Shown one piece after another: positions 25,459-35,128 of a stretch of DNA of 64,000 nucleotides. Position 1 is the stretch's first letter; every line of letters begins with the position of its first letter. The notes under the pieces are model-generated. The model ran no database searches. It had not been told where the DNA came from and saw nothing but the letters and a program-made list of their open reading frames with translations. The DNA is taken from positions 744,001 through 808,000 of the forward strand of contig NZ_CP060393.1 of assembly GCF_014274685.1 (NCBI RefSeq), given 5' to 3'. Source of the stretch: Edaphobacter sp. 4G125 (GTDB lineage Bacteria; Acidobacteriota; Terriglobia; Terriglobales; Acidobacteriaceae). Both the position numbers and the translations under genes were made by a program.

Positions 25459-26721
25459 TTATTTGAGATCGACCTTTGCGCTGGGAGCGATGTTGATCGC
25501 TTGCCCCTGTGCGGCGATGACATGCACATCTGAACCTTTTATCTCGGCAAAGGCGATGGTCATGCCTTTTTCTGCGGTGATGTTGACGTTCTTCAGGATG
25601 ACGTTCTTCACCGGAGATTCCGGTAATCCGACGATCACGCCCGCGGTTCCGCTCTTGACCGAGTTTACGTTCTCGATGGTGATGTCATGGAAGAAGGGCG
25701 TCAGGCGAGTGATTGGAGCAGGCGCAACATCACCCTGTGGGAGGACCTTCGGGTAGTACTTGCTGATGAGGATGGAGGTCTTTACGTCTTCCATCGTGAT
25801 GTCTTTGAAGCTGATGTTATCGACCTGATTGCCACGGTCACGATTGGCCTTGATGCGGATGCCCTGATCGGTCCCTTTGAAGTGAATCCGCTCTGCACGA
25901 ATGTTGTTCGCTCCACCTGCTATTTCGGAGCCGATGGAGAGGCCGTGGCCATGCATAAACTCGCAGTCGGTAATGGTGATGTTGCGGCTGGGTTCGTCGG
26001 GACCGGGCGAGTTGATGATGCCGCTCTTGATGGCGATGTTGTCGTCCCCTACATCCGCGTAGACGTGATCGATCACCATGTTCGAAGAACTGAAGGGATC
26101 GATGGCATCGGTATTGGGTGAGTGCTGCGGTGCGAGGATGCGGACATTCCGGATGACCATATCGTCGGTGTAGTAGGGAACGACCTGCCAGCTGGGCGAG
26201 TTTTGGATGGTGATCCCTTCCATGCGCACATGCTTACAGTGGTCGAAGACGACGAGACGAGGGCGGAACTGCACGGCTCCTACGACCCCGGCATTGTGGG
26301 TCGCACGGACCTCAGCCCACCAGCTTTCGCCGTTACCGTCGATGGTACCGCTGCCGGTGATGGCGATGTTTTCGGCATTGGTTGCGCTCACGAGGGATTG
26401 GGTTCCGGGAGCTCGGAACTCGGTCTTAGCGGGGTAGTCGGCGTGATTGGGCGAACCCAACAGCGTCGTGCCCTTATCGAGGTCGAGAGCTACGTTGCTC
26501 TTGAGTACGATTGGAGCGGAGAGGAACGTTCCTCCGGAAAGCTTGACCGTTCCGCCACCTGCTTTGGCGCAGTCGTCAATCGCAGCCTGAATTGCCTGGG
26601 TATCCTTGGTGACACCATCGGCCTTCGCACCATAAGATCGAGCGTTGCAGACCTTGGCCGCCACGGGAAGTGAAGCGATCGCAAGGAGCGCGAAGGAGAG
26701 GAGGAGACTGCGATGGTTCAT
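25459..26721 (-). CDS. Secreted GH28 polygalacturonase
   Basis: The 420-residue product has a Sec signal peptide (SLLLSFALLAIASLPVAAK) and all four classical GH28 motifs: NTD at 203-205 (HSPNTDAID), DD at 226-227 (VGDDNIAIKSG), GHG at 258-260 (MHGHGLSIGSE) and RIK at 289-291 (QGIRIKANRDRG). It should hydrolyse alpha-1,4-galacturonosyl links of pectin in the periplasm or outside the cell. Unlike the Tat-exported GH28 protein at 4269-6005, its active site is fully canonical. A TTGGT-N3-ACCAA operator-like site lies 46 bp upstream. Confidence 0.93.
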   Translation of the reverse strand: MNHRSLLLSFALLAIASLPVAAKVCNARSYGAKADGVTKDTQAIQAAIDDCAKAGGGTVKLSGGTFLSAPIVLKSNVALDLDKGTTLLGSPNHADYPAKTEFRAPGTQSLVSATNAENIAITGSGTIDGNGESWWAEVRATHNAGVVGAVQFRPRLVVFDHCKHVRMEGITIQNSPSWQVVPYYTDDMVIRNVRILAPQHSPNTDAIDPFSSSNMVIDHVYADVGDDNIAIKSGIINSPGPDEPSRNITITDCEFMHGHGLSIGSEIAGGANNIRAERIHFKGTDQGIRIKANRDRGNQVDNISFKDITMEDVKTSILISKYYPKVLPQGDVAPAPITRLTPFFHDITIENVNSVKSGTAGVIVGLPESPVKNVILKNVNITAEKGMTIAFAEIKGSDVHVIAAQGQAINIAPSAKVDLK

Positions 26722-26767
26722 GATTGCCTTTCGCCGTTACGGGGTTCCTCGGGAATGATATCTGAAA

Positions 26768-26780
26768 TTGGTCCTACCAA
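26768..26780. promoter_or_regulatory. TTGGT-N3-ACCAA operator-like palindrome, second copy
   Basis: TTGGTCCTACCAA has the same 5-bp arms, spacing and A-rich flanks as the site at 6028-6040. It sits in the 288-bp divergent gap between the GH28 gene and glpK, nearer the GH28 gene. Confidence 0.6.
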
Positions 26781-26861
26781 AACCGTTTTCCTGATAAATA
26801 CAGGAAAAGCAGGGTCCGCTGGTGCTGATTGAGAGACGTCATTTACTTTTTTGAAGCAAAG

Positions 26862-26871
26862 TTAGCGCTAA
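26862..26871. promoter_or_regulatory. TTAGCGCTAA palindrome in GH28-glpK gap
   Basis: A perfect 10-bp palindrome with a central CG step, the style of LacI/GalR-family operators, is located 138 bp before glpK and 141 bp before the GH28 gene. It is short enough to occur by chance. The rest of the gap holds only the AAAGGAGG ribosome-binding site of glpK at 26997-27004. Confidence 0.3.
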
Positions 26872-27009
26872 ATCTTATACATTGGCTCGTGGCTTCCAGA
26901 CGGCGAGCGGAGAGACTAGAAAACGCTCACGCCGTTATTCCTGAAAAGTTTTTTTGTGCTGGGCAACAGAATTGTTGCAAGGCCCTTTTGTACCTAAAAG
27001 GAGGTTAAG

Positions 27010-28515
27010 TTGTCCGCTAAACGTTGCATCCTGGCTCTGGATCAGGGCACGACAAGTTCACGAGCGATGGTTGTCGATGAGACCGGCGCGGTTGTTTCTG
27101 TCGCACAGCATCCTTTCAAGCAGATCTTTCCCAAGCCCGGCTGGGTGGAGCACTCGCCCACCGAGATATGGTCTTCACAGAGTGGGGTAGTAACTGAGGC
27201 GCTGGCCAAAGTTGATCTGACAAGTCGCAGCATCGCTGCCATCGGCATCACCAATCAGCGTGAGACCACCATCGTGTGGGACCGCGAAACAGGCGAGCCA
27301 ATCTATAACGCCATCGTATGGCAGGACCGCAGGACCGCAGAGTTCTGCGACAGATTGCGCGCCGATGCGGGCAGTATGATTCAGCAGAAGACAGGCCTGA
27401 TTCCGGATGCGTATTTTTCCGGCAGCAAAGTTAACTGGATTCTTGCGAATGTTGAGGGTGCACGAGCAAAGGCTGAAGCGGGAAAGCTGGCCTTTGGTAC
27501 TGTGGACAGCTGGCTGATCTGGAAACTGACCAAGGGCGAGCGTCACGTCACCGATGTGACGAACGCCTCGCGCACGATGTTGTTCAACATTCACACGATG
27601 GAATGGGACGAGGAGTTGCTGAAGCTGCTCGGCGTGCCGCGTTCCATGTTGCCCGAAGTGGTGGCTTCGAGTGGCGTGTGCGGGACGGCAAGCGGTTTGG
27701 TTCGAGATGTTCCCATTGCAGGGATCGCTGGTGATCAGCAGGCGGCGCTCTTCGGGCAGATGTGTACTTCGCCGGGCATGGCGAAGTGCACCTATGGCAC
27801 TGGAGCCTTTATGCTGCTGAACATTGGCCAACAGCCGATGACTTCAAAGCATCGCCTGCTGACGACAGTTGCATGGAAGATCGGCAATACGGTTGAGTAT
27901 GCCTTTGAAGGCAGCATGTTGATGGCGGGTGCTGTGGTGCAATGGCTCCGCGATGAATTGCAGCTGATCCGTACCTCTGCGGAGATTGAGAGCCTGGCGG
28001 CATCGGTCAGCGATGCGAATGGGGTGGTCCTGGTGCCGGCGTTTGCGGGTCTGGGAGCTCCACACTGGGACCAGTACGCTCGTGGGGCGCTGGTCGGACT
28101 GACGCGTGGATCGTCGCGCGCGCACATTGCTCGAGCAGCACTCGAAGGCATCGCGTTGCAGGCAACCGATGTTCTCGAGGCCATGCAGGCGGACTCGGGT
28201 CTCTCACTTTCGCAACTGCGCGTGGATGGAGGAGCGGCGGCGAACAATTTGCTGATGCAGATTCAGGCAGACGCGCTGGGCATTGAGGTGGTGCGTCCGA
28301 AGAACGCCGAGGCAACGGTGATGGGAGCGGCGTATCTGGCGGGTCTTGCGGTTGGATACTGGCCGGATCAGGAAGCGATTGCGAGCCAGTGGCAGATGGA
28401 TCGCATCTTCCAGCCTAAGATTGGGCAGCAGGAGCGGGACAAGGTGCGCGCGACGTGGCGTCGCGCACTGGAACGGGCCAAGCAGTGGACGAAAGAAGAG
28501 GAGACGGCAAGTTGA
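27010..28515 (+). CDS. glpK: Glycerol kinase
   Basis: GlpK phosphorylates glycerol to sn-glycerol-3-phosphate in the cytosol. The 501-residue product has the FGGY-kinase layout: [94 protein letters not shown], and the C-terminal FGGY-like [18 protein letters not shown]. It starts with TTG, but with a near-ideal AAAGGAGG 5 bp upstream. Its stop overlaps the TTG start of glpD. Confidence 0.96.
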   Translation: MSAKRCILALDQGTTSSRAMVVDETGAVVSVAQHPFKQIFPKPGWVEHSPTEIWSSQSGVVTEALAKVDLTSRSIAAIGITNQRETTIVWDRETGEPIYNAIVWQDRRTAEFCDRLRADAGSMIQQKTGLIPDAYFSGSKVNWILANVEGARAKAEAGKLAFGTVDSWLIWKLTKGERHVTDVTNASRTMLFNIHTMEWDEELLKLLGVPRSMLPEVVASSGVCGTASGLVRDVPIAGIAGDQQAALFGQMCTSPGMAKCTYGTGAFMLLNIGQQPMTSKHRLLTTVAWKIGNTVEYAFEGSMLMAGAVVQWLRDELQLIRTSAEIESLAASVSDANGVVLVPAFAGLGAPHWDQYARGALVGLTRGSSRAHIARAALEGIALQATDVLEAMQADSGLSLSQLRVDGGAAANNLLMQIQADALGIEVVRPKNAEATVMGAAYLAGLAVGYWPDQEAIASQWQMDRIFQPKIGQQERDKVRATWRRALERAKQWTKEEETAS

Positions 28516-30071
28516 GCGATCGCGCTGAAATTTTGCGCAGGCTTGGTGAGCAGACAGAGTGGGATGTGCTCGTCATCGGTGGAGGGGCGACTGGCCTGGG
28601 AGCGGCTGTAGAGGCTGCTTCACGGGGCTACAAAACGGTGCTGATTGAGAGAGCAGACTTCGCTAAAGGAACCTCAAGCCGCAGTACGAAGTTGGTGCAC
28701 GGTGGTGTGAGGTATCTGGAGCAGATGAACATCACGCTCGTGGTGGATGCATTGCGCGAGCGCGGGTGGATGCTGGAAAACGCTCCCCACCTGGCGCACA
28801 ACCTCTCATTTGTGGTTCCAGTCTTTGATTGGTTCGGGCTTCCTTATTATGGCTTCGGTCTGAAGGTGTATGAACTGCTTTCGGGCAAGCTATCGCTGGG
28901 CCCTTCGCGGATGCTCTCTGTGAAGGAAACGGCGGAGATGCTGCCGGGAATCAGGAAAGAAGGGTTGCGTGGCGGTGTGCTCTATCACGACGGACAGTTT
29001 GATGATGCCCGCTATGCGATTGCCTTGATGCGAACCCTCGAAGATTTGGGAGGAACTGCAGCTAACTATGTCGAAGCGACCGGCCTGATCGAGCACAACG
29101 GCAAGACCGTCGGGGTGCAAGCGCGTGAGATCGAGAGCGCTGCGCGATTCGAGTTGCGGGCGAAGGTTGTGATCAATGCAACGGGCGTCTTCACCGAAAG
29201 CATCCTGAAGATGGACAACGACAGCGAAACGCTGCTCTCGGTGAGTCAAGGAACGCACTTTGTTCTGCCACCCTCGTTTCTTCCGGCGACAAACGCGATG
29301 ATGATTCCGAAGACTTCAGATGGGCGCGTTCTGTTTGCGATTCCGTGGCATGGCGCGACTGTGGTCGGTACGACCGATGAAGCGGTCGTACGCGCCAGCG
29401 TGGAACCGCATGCGATGGCCAATGAGCGCAGCTTCCTGATGGAGCACATCACCAAATATCTGGGACGCAGGCCGAAGCGCGAGGAGATTCTGAGCGTGTG
29501 GTCTGGCTTGCGTCCGCTGGTTCGCAAGGGCGGGGGAGCAACCTCGAAGCTGTCGCGGGATCATACGATTCTGATTCGTCCTTCTGGTCTGGTGACGGTG
29601 ACGGGAGGCAAGTGGACGACTTACCGGAGGATGGGTGAGGACACGATCAACCGTGCAACAGAGGTTGCGGGATTGAAGAAGACTTTATCACAGACCCGTT
29701 CGCTGCGGCTGCATGGATGGACCCGGGAGATCGCGAAGGCTGAGTCGGACCGTGTGTATGGATCAGACCTGCCGCAGTTGGAAGAGCTCTCCCAGCAAGA
29801 GGCTTCGTTGAATGAGTTGGTGCATCCGCGGCTTCCTTACCGGATGCGCGAGGTCGTGTGGGCCGCACGACATGAGATGGCAAGGACGGTCGAAGACGTT
29901 TTAGCGCGGCGGACGCGGGCGCTGTTTTTGGATGCGCGGGCCGCGATCGAAGCTGCTCCGCGTGTTGCGGATGTGCTGGCGCGAGAACTTGGGCGCAGTG
30001 AAGAGTGGAAAGCACGCGATCTCGAGGGTTTCTATGCAGTCGCAAATGGGTATGTGTACGAGGGCGAGTGA
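28512..30071 (+). CDS. glpD: Glycerol-3-phosphate dehydrogenase, FAD-dependent
   Basis: GlpD oxidises glycerol-3-phosphate to dihydroxyacetone phosphate and passes electrons to the quinone pool at the membrane. The 519-residue product has the FAD motif [19 protein letters not shown], the [34 protein letters not shown] segment, [14 protein letters not shown], and a C-terminal helical DAO_C domain. The start is TTG at 28512, sharing bases with the glpK TGA and preceded by GAAGAGGAGA inside glpK. A longer frame from 28455 lies in glpK and is unlikely. glpF begins on the base after its stop. Confidence 0.95.
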   Translation: MSDRAEILRRLGEQTEWDVLVIGGGATGLGAAVEAASRGYKTVLIERADFAKGTSSRSTKLVHGGVRYLEQMNITLVVDALRERGWMLENAPHLAHNLSFVVPVFDWFGLPYYGFGLKVYELLSGKLSLGPSRMLSVKETAEMLPGIRKEGLRGGVLYHDGQFDDARYAIALMRTLEDLGGTAANYVEATGLIEHNGKTVGVQAREIESAARFELRAKVVINATGVFTESILKMDNDSETLLSVSQGTHFVLPPSFLPATNAMMIPKTSDGRVLFAIPWHGATVVGTTDEAVVRASVEPHAMANERSFLMEHITKYLGRRPKREEILSVWSGLRPLVRKGGGATSKLSRDHTILIRPSGLVTVTGGKWTTYRRMGEDTINRATEVAGLKKTLSQTRSLRLHGWTREIAKAESDRVYGSDLPQLEELSQQEASLNELVHPRLPYRMREVVWAARHEMARTVEDVLARRTRALFLDARAAIEAAPRVADVLARELGRSEEWKARDLEGFYAVANGYVYEGE

Positions 30072-30809
30072 ATGATCGATTGGTCTCCTGTGATTGGTGA
30101 GTTTGTCGGGACGTTTGTCCTGATTGTGTTGGGCAACGGCGTTGTTGCAGGCGCGCTGCTGAAGAGGTCGAAAGCTGAGAACGCCGGATGGATCTCTATC
30201 ACTGCCGGGTGGGCCATTGCTGTCTTCGCCGGTGTAGCAGTGAGTGCTGCTCTGGGAGATGCCGATGGACATCTGAACCCGGCGTTTACGGTGGCTTCTG
30301 TGATGATGACGGGCCATGCCGAGCGGCTCGTGACATATATTCCGGCGCAGGTGTTGGGTGCGCTGCTGGGAGCAGTCGCGGTGTGGTTGCAGTACAAGCC
30401 GCACTGGGAGCTGACTGAGAATGCAGGCTTGAAGCAGGCTTGCTTCTGCACAGCTCCGGCGGTGTATGCCCCGGTATGGAACCTGGTGAGCGAGATTCTG
30501 GGAACTTTTGTACTGGTGCTGGTGGCGACGGCGTTGTTCTCAAAACGAATTGCACCGGCGGGTGTCGCTCCAGGGCTGGGACCGTTGCTGGTGGGATCGT
30601 TGGTGTGGGGAATTGGTCTGTCGCTAGGAGGAACGACAGGGTATGCGATTAATCCGGCCCGCGATCTTGGCCCCCGTATTGCACACTCCCTACTTCCGAT
30701 TGCAGGGAAGGGGAGCTCAGGGTGGAGATATGCCTGGATTCCGGTGCTGGGTCCGGTTCTGGGAGCAGGGCTTGCAGCGGTGGTGATTCGCGGATTGAAG
30801 ATGTTTTAG
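30072..30809 (+). CDS. glpF: Glycerol facilitator (MIP/aquaglyceroporin)
   Basis: GlpF lets glycerol diffuse through the inner membrane. The 245-residue product has six hydrophobic segments and the two pore NPA motifs, HLNPAFT at residues 69-71 and INPARDLGPR at 194-196. The aspartate after the second NPAR is the marker of glycerol-conducting members rather than water-only channels. It directly follows the glpD stop, closing a three-gene operon glpK-glpD-glpF. No GlpR-type regulator is adjacent. Confidence 0.95.
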   Translation: MIDWSPVIGEFVGTFVLIVLGNGVVAGALLKRSKAENAGWISITAGWAIAVFAGVAVSAALGDADGHLNPAFTVASVMMTGHAERLVTYIPAQVLGALLGAVAVWLQYKPHWELTENAGLKQACFCTAPAVYAPVWNLVSEILGTFVLVLVATALFSKRIAPAGVAPGLGPLLVGSLVWGIGLSLGGTTGYAINPARDLGPRIAHSLLPIAGKGSSGWRYAWIPVLGPVLGAGLAAVVIRGLKMF

Positions 30810-30832
30810 TGCGTATTGGCCAATAAGCAGAT

Positions 30833-30865
30833 GTACCCACCTGCGCTATGCAGCGAAGGTGGTAC
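30833..30865. terminator. Imperfect hairpin between convergent glpF and isomerase-like gene
   Basis: GTACCCACC at 30833-30841 pairs with GGTGGTAC at 30858-30865, with one bulged C, in the 67-bp convergent gap. There is no distinct T-run. Confidence 0.4.
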
Positions 30866-30876
30866 TCGAGATTTGG

Positions 30877-31770
30877 TCAGGAGGTTTTCATCGCTGCGAT
30901 GGCTTCGAGCCGAGCCTGTTTCAGTGTCTTCGTGGGGTCGCCGAGAGACATGAACTCCATGCAGATGTAGCGGTCATAGTGAAGCTCTGCGAGTTTTCGA
31001 TAGATGTTGGAATAGTTGATTTCGCCTGTTCCAGGCTGATGCCGTCCCGGGACATCTGCAATATGGACCAGACCGACCTGATCGATATTCTTTTCGAGCT
31101 TTTCAATCAGATTTCCCGCCTGTCGTTGCTCATGGTAAAAGTCATACAGAACTTTGACCCTTGGGCTCCCTACAGCTCGAGTAATTTCAAATGCTTCGGC
31201 CACGCTGGTGACAGCTTCCTGTTTATGTTCCAGAAGGTCGATTGGCTCCAGCACAATCTCGATTTCATCTTTCTCCAATAGATCTGCCGCGTATTTGAGT
31301 GTGTCTACAATTGCTGCGCGCTGTTGTTCGGGAGTCTGCCCAGGGACACGGGTATATGCGGTGTAGATAAATTGTTTGCAGCCCAGTTCTTTCGCACCGG
31401 GAATTGCCTTCATCAGATCATCATGCAGTGCAGTTCGCTTGGAATGATCGGCCAGTGCGTTGCGGCCAGGCACTGCGCTATCCACTTCGATCCCAAGAGC
31501 CTGCTTTTTCGCGAGATTCTGCTTCCACTCTGCAGGCGTCCACTTTTCATATTCGTTACCAACCTCTACACCTTGGAAGCCAGCCGCCGCAGCCAGGTCC
31601 AGTTGTTGTTCGAAGGAGAGACCCTTAGGGAGGGTCCACAGCATGATAGAAAATTTCTGCTTGGTTTTATCTGGCAAAACAAATGCGGACGCAGCCGATG
31701 CGATGTTGCCTTTTAGAAGTGGAGTAAGAGATGCTCCTATCGACAGCTTATGGAACTCACGACGGTTCAT
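30877..31770 (-). CDS. Tat-exported sugar phosphate isomerase/epimerase-like TIM barrel
   Basis: The 297-residue product carries a Tat-like leader (NRREFHKLSIGASLTPLLKGNIASAA) and a xylose-isomerase-like (AP_endonuc_2) TIM barrel: LWTLPKGLSFEQQLDLAAAAGFQGVEVGNEY, EIVLEPIDLLEHKQEAVTS, VKVLYDFYHEQRQAGNLI, VGLVHIADVPGRHQPGTGEINY and YICMEFMSLGD. The acidic and histidine residues that bind divalent metal (Glu in VLEPID, Asp/His in YDFYHEQ, His in HIADVPGRH, Glu in CMEFM) are present, most like hydroxypyruvate isomerase. Export makes a phosphorylated substrate unlikely. It opposes the glp operon and lies just upstream of the cytochrome/PQQ genes. Confidence 0.8.
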   Translation of the reverse strand: MNRREFHKLSIGASLTPLLKGNIASAASAFVLPDKTKQKFSIMLWTLPKGLSFEQQLDLAAAAGFQGVEVGNEYEKWTPAEWKQNLAKKQALGIEVDSAVPGRNALADHSKRTALHDDLMKAIPGAKELGCKQFIYTAYTRVPGQTPEQQRAAIVDTLKYAADLLEKDEIEIVLEPIDLLEHKQEAVTSVAEAFEITRAVGSPRVKVLYDFYHEQRQAGNLIEKLEKNIDQVGLVHIADVPGRHQPGTGEINYSNIYRKLAELHYDRYICMEFMSLGDPTKTLKQARLEAIAAMKTS

Positions 31771-31891
31771 TTGGTTATCCTTTGCCAGGTGAACAAGTAT
31801 AAAGAGTAGGTAGCTCTGTGCGGCGCTTATGAAATTATGCCGGAAGCGACAGTTTTCGGCAGACTGAATTGCGATGGTGGAGTTTGTCTTG

Positions 31892-32674
31892 ATGAAGAAA
31901 CGTTTGCTGAAGTTTTGGGGGATCTCATTGCTGTGCGTTGGAGCGAGTTCGCTTCAAGCCCAGTTTCCGCGATCGCCAGTGAATCCCGACTCTGCCGGGC
32001 GTGGATCAAAGATCTACGCAAGCAACTGCGCTCGCTGTCATGGTGATGATGCTCGCGGTACAGCAAGTGCTCCGGATCTGCTGCGCTCGCTGGCCGTTCT
32101 GCATGATCGTCGAGAGATGTTGTACGGCAAGGAACTTGGTCCGTTGCTGGCATCTGGTCCGAATCACAATTTTAAGTTTGACGAGAAACAGCTCGCAGAT
32201 TTGTCTCAGTTTCTGACTGCATCGATCAATGGCATTTTGCGCAGCGGTTATAACGCGCAACCGACGAACCTGTTGAGCGGAGACGCGAAGGCTGGGGAGG
32301 CCTACTTCAACGGTGCGGGCGGCTGCAATCATTGTCATTCCACGACGGGCGATCTGGCCCATGTGGGAAAGAAGTATGCGCCCGCAGCCTTGCAGCAGAA
32401 GTTTCTTTTTCCGAACTACGGTTTGTTCATCAAGCACAAGGTGCAGGTAACGGTGAAGCTGCCCTCCGGCAAGGTTTACAAGGGGGATCTGGTTCGCATG
32501 GATGACTTCACAGTGGCGCTTCAGGACGAGTCGGGCCAGTATCGCTCGTTCAACCGGATTCCGGGAACGACAGTTACGACTACGGATCCCTTCGCCGCGC
32601 ACTCCGAGTTGCTGGACCACTACACCGATGACGACATCCACAACCTGACGACATATCTGGAAACGTTGAAATGA
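31892..32674 (+). CDS. Exported diheme cytochrome c with Sm-like insertion
   Basis: The 260-residue product has a signal peptide (KFWGISLLCVGASSLQAQ) and two heme-binding motifs, CARCH at 46-50 and CNHCH at 145-149. Between the second heme site and the C-terminal YTDDDIHNLTTYLETL helix, residues about 183-222 (QVTVKLPSGKVYKGDLVRMD...) form a beta-rich Sm/SH3-like insertion not found in simple cytochromes c. I chose the ATG at 31892, preceded by GGTGGAG. An ATG at 31874 would add six residues ahead of the leader. Its stop overlaps the PQQ dehydrogenase start (ATGA), so it is the likely electron acceptor of that enzyme. Confidence 0.85.
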   Translation: MKKRLLKFWGISLLCVGASSLQAQFPRSPVNPDSAGRGSKIYASNCARCHGDDARGTASAPDLLRSLAVLHDRREMLYGKELGPLLASGPNHNFKFDEKQLADLSQFLTASINGILRSGYNAQPTNLLSGDAKAGEAYFNGAGGCNHCHSTTGDLAHVGKKYAPAALQQKFLFPNYGLFIKHKVQVTVKLPSGKVYKGDLVRMDDFTVALQDESGQYRSFNRIPGTTVTTTDPFAAHSELLDHYTDDDIHNLTTYLETLK

Positions 32675-34251
32675 GATTGCTACCCGCCCTCCTGTTCTCT
32701 GTATTCTTTTCCGCGGTTTCGCTTTACGCCGAGGCTCCGATTGAAGCTGCGAAGCCGGATCTCGCGCATTTGACCGATAGCTGGCCCACCTACAATGGCG
32801 ACTATTCCGGACGTCGCTTCAGTCCTCTGAAGAAGATCAATACGGCGACGGTAAAACAGCTATCGCTGGCATGGAGCTTCCGGGTTGAGACCAATACTGC
32901 AGGGGGGAGACGTATCTCCGCTACGCCGTTGGAGGTCGATGGAGTTCTTTATTTCACCGTTCCCAGCCATGTATGGGCTGTTGATGCGCGCACGGGACAT
33001 AAGTTGTGGCAGTTCGACTGGGCCAGCAAGGGAGGAGAGTCGATTGGAAACCGTGGTGCCGCCGTCCTGGGGAACACCGTGTATTTTGAAACGGAGGATT
33101 GCAACCTGGTTGCGATCGACAGAGAGACCGGGAAAGAGAAGTGGCATGTCTCGATTGGAAATCCGGACCAGTTTTACTTCGGCAGCGTAGCGCCGGTGAT
33201 TGTAAAGAACCATGTGATGGTCGGAGTCAGCGGAGATGACTTTGACATTCCCGGCTATATCGAAGCGCATGATCCGGAGACAGGAGCTTTGCAGTGGAGA
33301 TGGTATACGCATCCGAATCCGGGCGATCCGGAAGCAAAGACCTGGCCGAATGATGAGGCCATGTTGCATGGCGGCGGAATGACCTGGGTTGCAGGCACCT
33401 ATGATCCTGAGTTGAATCTTTATTACTTCGGAACGGGAAATGCGCAGCCGGTCATCAATGGTCGAGCACGGCCTGGCGCCAATCTATATACCTCAACGAT
33501 CTGCGCGTTGAATCCCGATACCGGCAAGTTGGTATGGTATTTCCAGCCCAATCCCCATGACACTCACGATTGGGACGCGGTGCAGACGCCGGTGCTGATC
33601 GATGGAATCGTCGACGGTCACAAACGTAAGCTGCTTGCCCAGGCCAGCCGCAATGGATGGTATTTTCTCCTGGACCGCACGAATGGGAAGAACCTGTTGA
33701 GCACGCCATTTGCGAAGCAGAACTGGACGCTTGGTGTCGATGCAAAGGGGTCACCGATTCCGAACCCTGCGAAGATGGCCCAATTGAATGGCGCACTGGT
33801 TGCACCGAACCAGGCAGGAGCGGCGAACTGGTATCCTCCCAGTTTTAGCCCGGAAACCGGACTCTTTTATGTTCCGGCTTATGACGCATACAGCGTTTAT
33901 TACATCTACGACAACAACAAAAAGCCTGAGGGTTGGGCGGGGAACGATCGAGGCGGATGGTCACGAGCCTCGCTACGCGCAATCGACTACAAGACAGGCA
34001 AGGTGCGTTGGAACCATCAATGGCCAAGTCCTGGCGGGCGTTCTGGAATATTAACGACAGCGGGAAATTTGTTGTTCACAGGAGATACAACATCTAATCT
34101 CGTTGCCTTTAATGCGACGAACGGAGAGATTCTGTGGCATGCAGGGCTGACAGGAATCGTGAGCAATGGGCCGATCACCTATGAGCTGGATGGTCTTCAA
34201 TATGTGGTCGCAGCAGCGGGCGATACGCTCTATGCGTTCGCCTTGCGGTAA
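32671..34251 (+). CDS. PQQ-dependent alcohol/sugar dehydrogenase (quinoprotein)
   Basis: The 526-residue periplasmic product has a signal peptide and an eight-bladed quinoprotein propeller with repeated W-docking motifs (TGHKLWQFDWAS, TGKEKWHVSIG, TGALQWRWYT, TGKLVWYFQPNPHDTHDWD, TGKVRWNHQWP, NGEILWHAGLTG). The HDTHDWD segment holds the catalytic aspartate region. I do not see the adjacent Cys-Cys pair of classical methanol/ethanol dehydrogenases, so it may belong to a sugar- or polyol-oxidising branch. It is translationally coupled to the diheme cytochrome upstream. No PQQ synthesis genes are present in the window. Confidence 0.88.
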   Translation: MRLLPALLFSVFFSAVSLYAEAPIEAAKPDLAHLTDSWPTYNGDYSGRRFSPLKKINTATVKQLSLAWSFRVETNTAGGRRISATPLEVDGVLYFTVPSHVWAVDARTGHKLWQFDWASKGGESIGNRGAAVLGNTVYFETEDCNLVAIDRETGKEKWHVSIGNPDQFYFGSVAPVIVKNHVMVGVSGDDFDIPGYIEAHDPETGALQWRWYTHPNPGDPEAKTWPNDEAMLHGGGMTWVAGTYDPELNLYYFGTGNAQPVINGRARPGANLYTSTICALNPDTGKLVWYFQPNPHDTHDWDAVQTPVLIDGIVDGHKRKLLAQASRNGWYFLLDRTNGKNLLSTPFAKQNWTLGVDAKGSPIPNPAKMAQLNGALVAPNQAGAANWYPPSFSPETGLFYVPAYDAYSVYYIYDNNKKPEGWAGNDRGGWSRASLRAIDYKTGKVRWNHQWPSPGGRSGILTTAGNLLFTGDTTSNLVAFNATNGEILWHAGLTGIVSNGPITYELDGLQYVVAAAGDTLYAFALR

Positions 34252-34375
34252 AGGGACGACCTTGGGTGATCGGGTGCGATCCGCTGTGTGGTTTTTGGAT
34301 AAAAAAGCGTGATTTTTCAGGCGAATACGTTTGGGGAATTGACTAGAGTAATCGATAACCCTTAGCATTGCGCCC

Positions 34376-35101
34376 ATGAGACGGCGCGATTTTGTAAAGG
34401 GCTTTGCGGTTGCTACCGCCACGGCAAGCACTGCATTGGGTCAACAATCTTCACCTCAGGCGCAGAATCCTCCGCCTGCGACGACTGCACCATCGGCTGC
34501 GGCTTCAGGTTCGCGAGCGAGGAACCGCGCAGAGCAAATGGCGCGATTCCACACCCCAAATATCCCGCTTTCGCAGCCGGATGACGTTGCCATTACGAAG
34601 GCTCGTTACTTTACCCCTGTGCGTTACGCGACGCTGGTGCAGCTATGCGAGATCTTCATGCCCGCGGGAGAAGATAATCCCAGCGCGAGTAAGGCGGGCA
34701 CCCCTGAATTTCTGGATTTCTATATCGGCGCTTCTCCTGCGGAGCAGCAGGCGCTATACAATAACGGGCTCGACCGGCTCGAAGCAGATTGCAGGAAGCA
34801 GTTCAATGTGTCGTTTGCCAAGGCGGATGAGAAACAGGTAGATGCGGTGATACGTCCGCATCTGAAGGGGTGGATGAATGACCATCCTCCGCGTGAAGGG
34901 CAGGAGCGCTTTATCGGCCTGGCACATCGCGATATTCGCGAGGCGACGATCAATTCGCCTGCATGGGCGGTGGCGGCGGAGGCTTCGGGCGAGCGCACAC
35001 CTGGGGTGGGGCTGTACTGGCATCCCATCGAGCCCGGCATTCAAACCTGGGTGAACCACGGCGCAGCTCAGAGCAAATCCACCACGAAGCATAAGGCTTA
35101 G
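34376..35101 (+). CDS. Gluconate_2-dh_3 family subunit (Tat-exported)
   Basis: The 241-residue product begins MRRRDFVKGFAVATATASTALG, a clear Tat leader, followed by a low-complexity alanine/serine stretch and the all-helical small-subunit domain (YATLVQLCEIFMPAGEDNPSASKAGTPEFLDFYI..., NNGLDRLEADCRKQFNVSF). Such subunits carry the FAD-loaded GMC partner through the Tat pore by hitch-hiking, which fits the partner gene 27 bp downstream lacking its own leader. This pairing is known from gluconate 2-dehydrogenase and glucoside 3-dehydrogenase. Confidence 0.88.
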   Translation: MRRRDFVKGFAVATATASTALGQQSSPQAQNPPPATTAPSAAASGSRARNRAEQMARFHTPNIPLSQPDDVAITKARYFTPVRYATLVQLCEIFMPAGEDNPSASKAGTPEFLDFYIGASPAEQQALYNNGLDRLEADCRKQFNVSFAKADEKQVDAVIRPHLKGWMNDHPPREGQERFIGLAHRDIREATINSPAWAVAAEASGERTPGVGLYWHPIEPGIQTWVNHGAAQSKSTTKHKA

Positions 35102-35128
35102 GCACCTCAGAGAAGGAAATAAAGAGAC

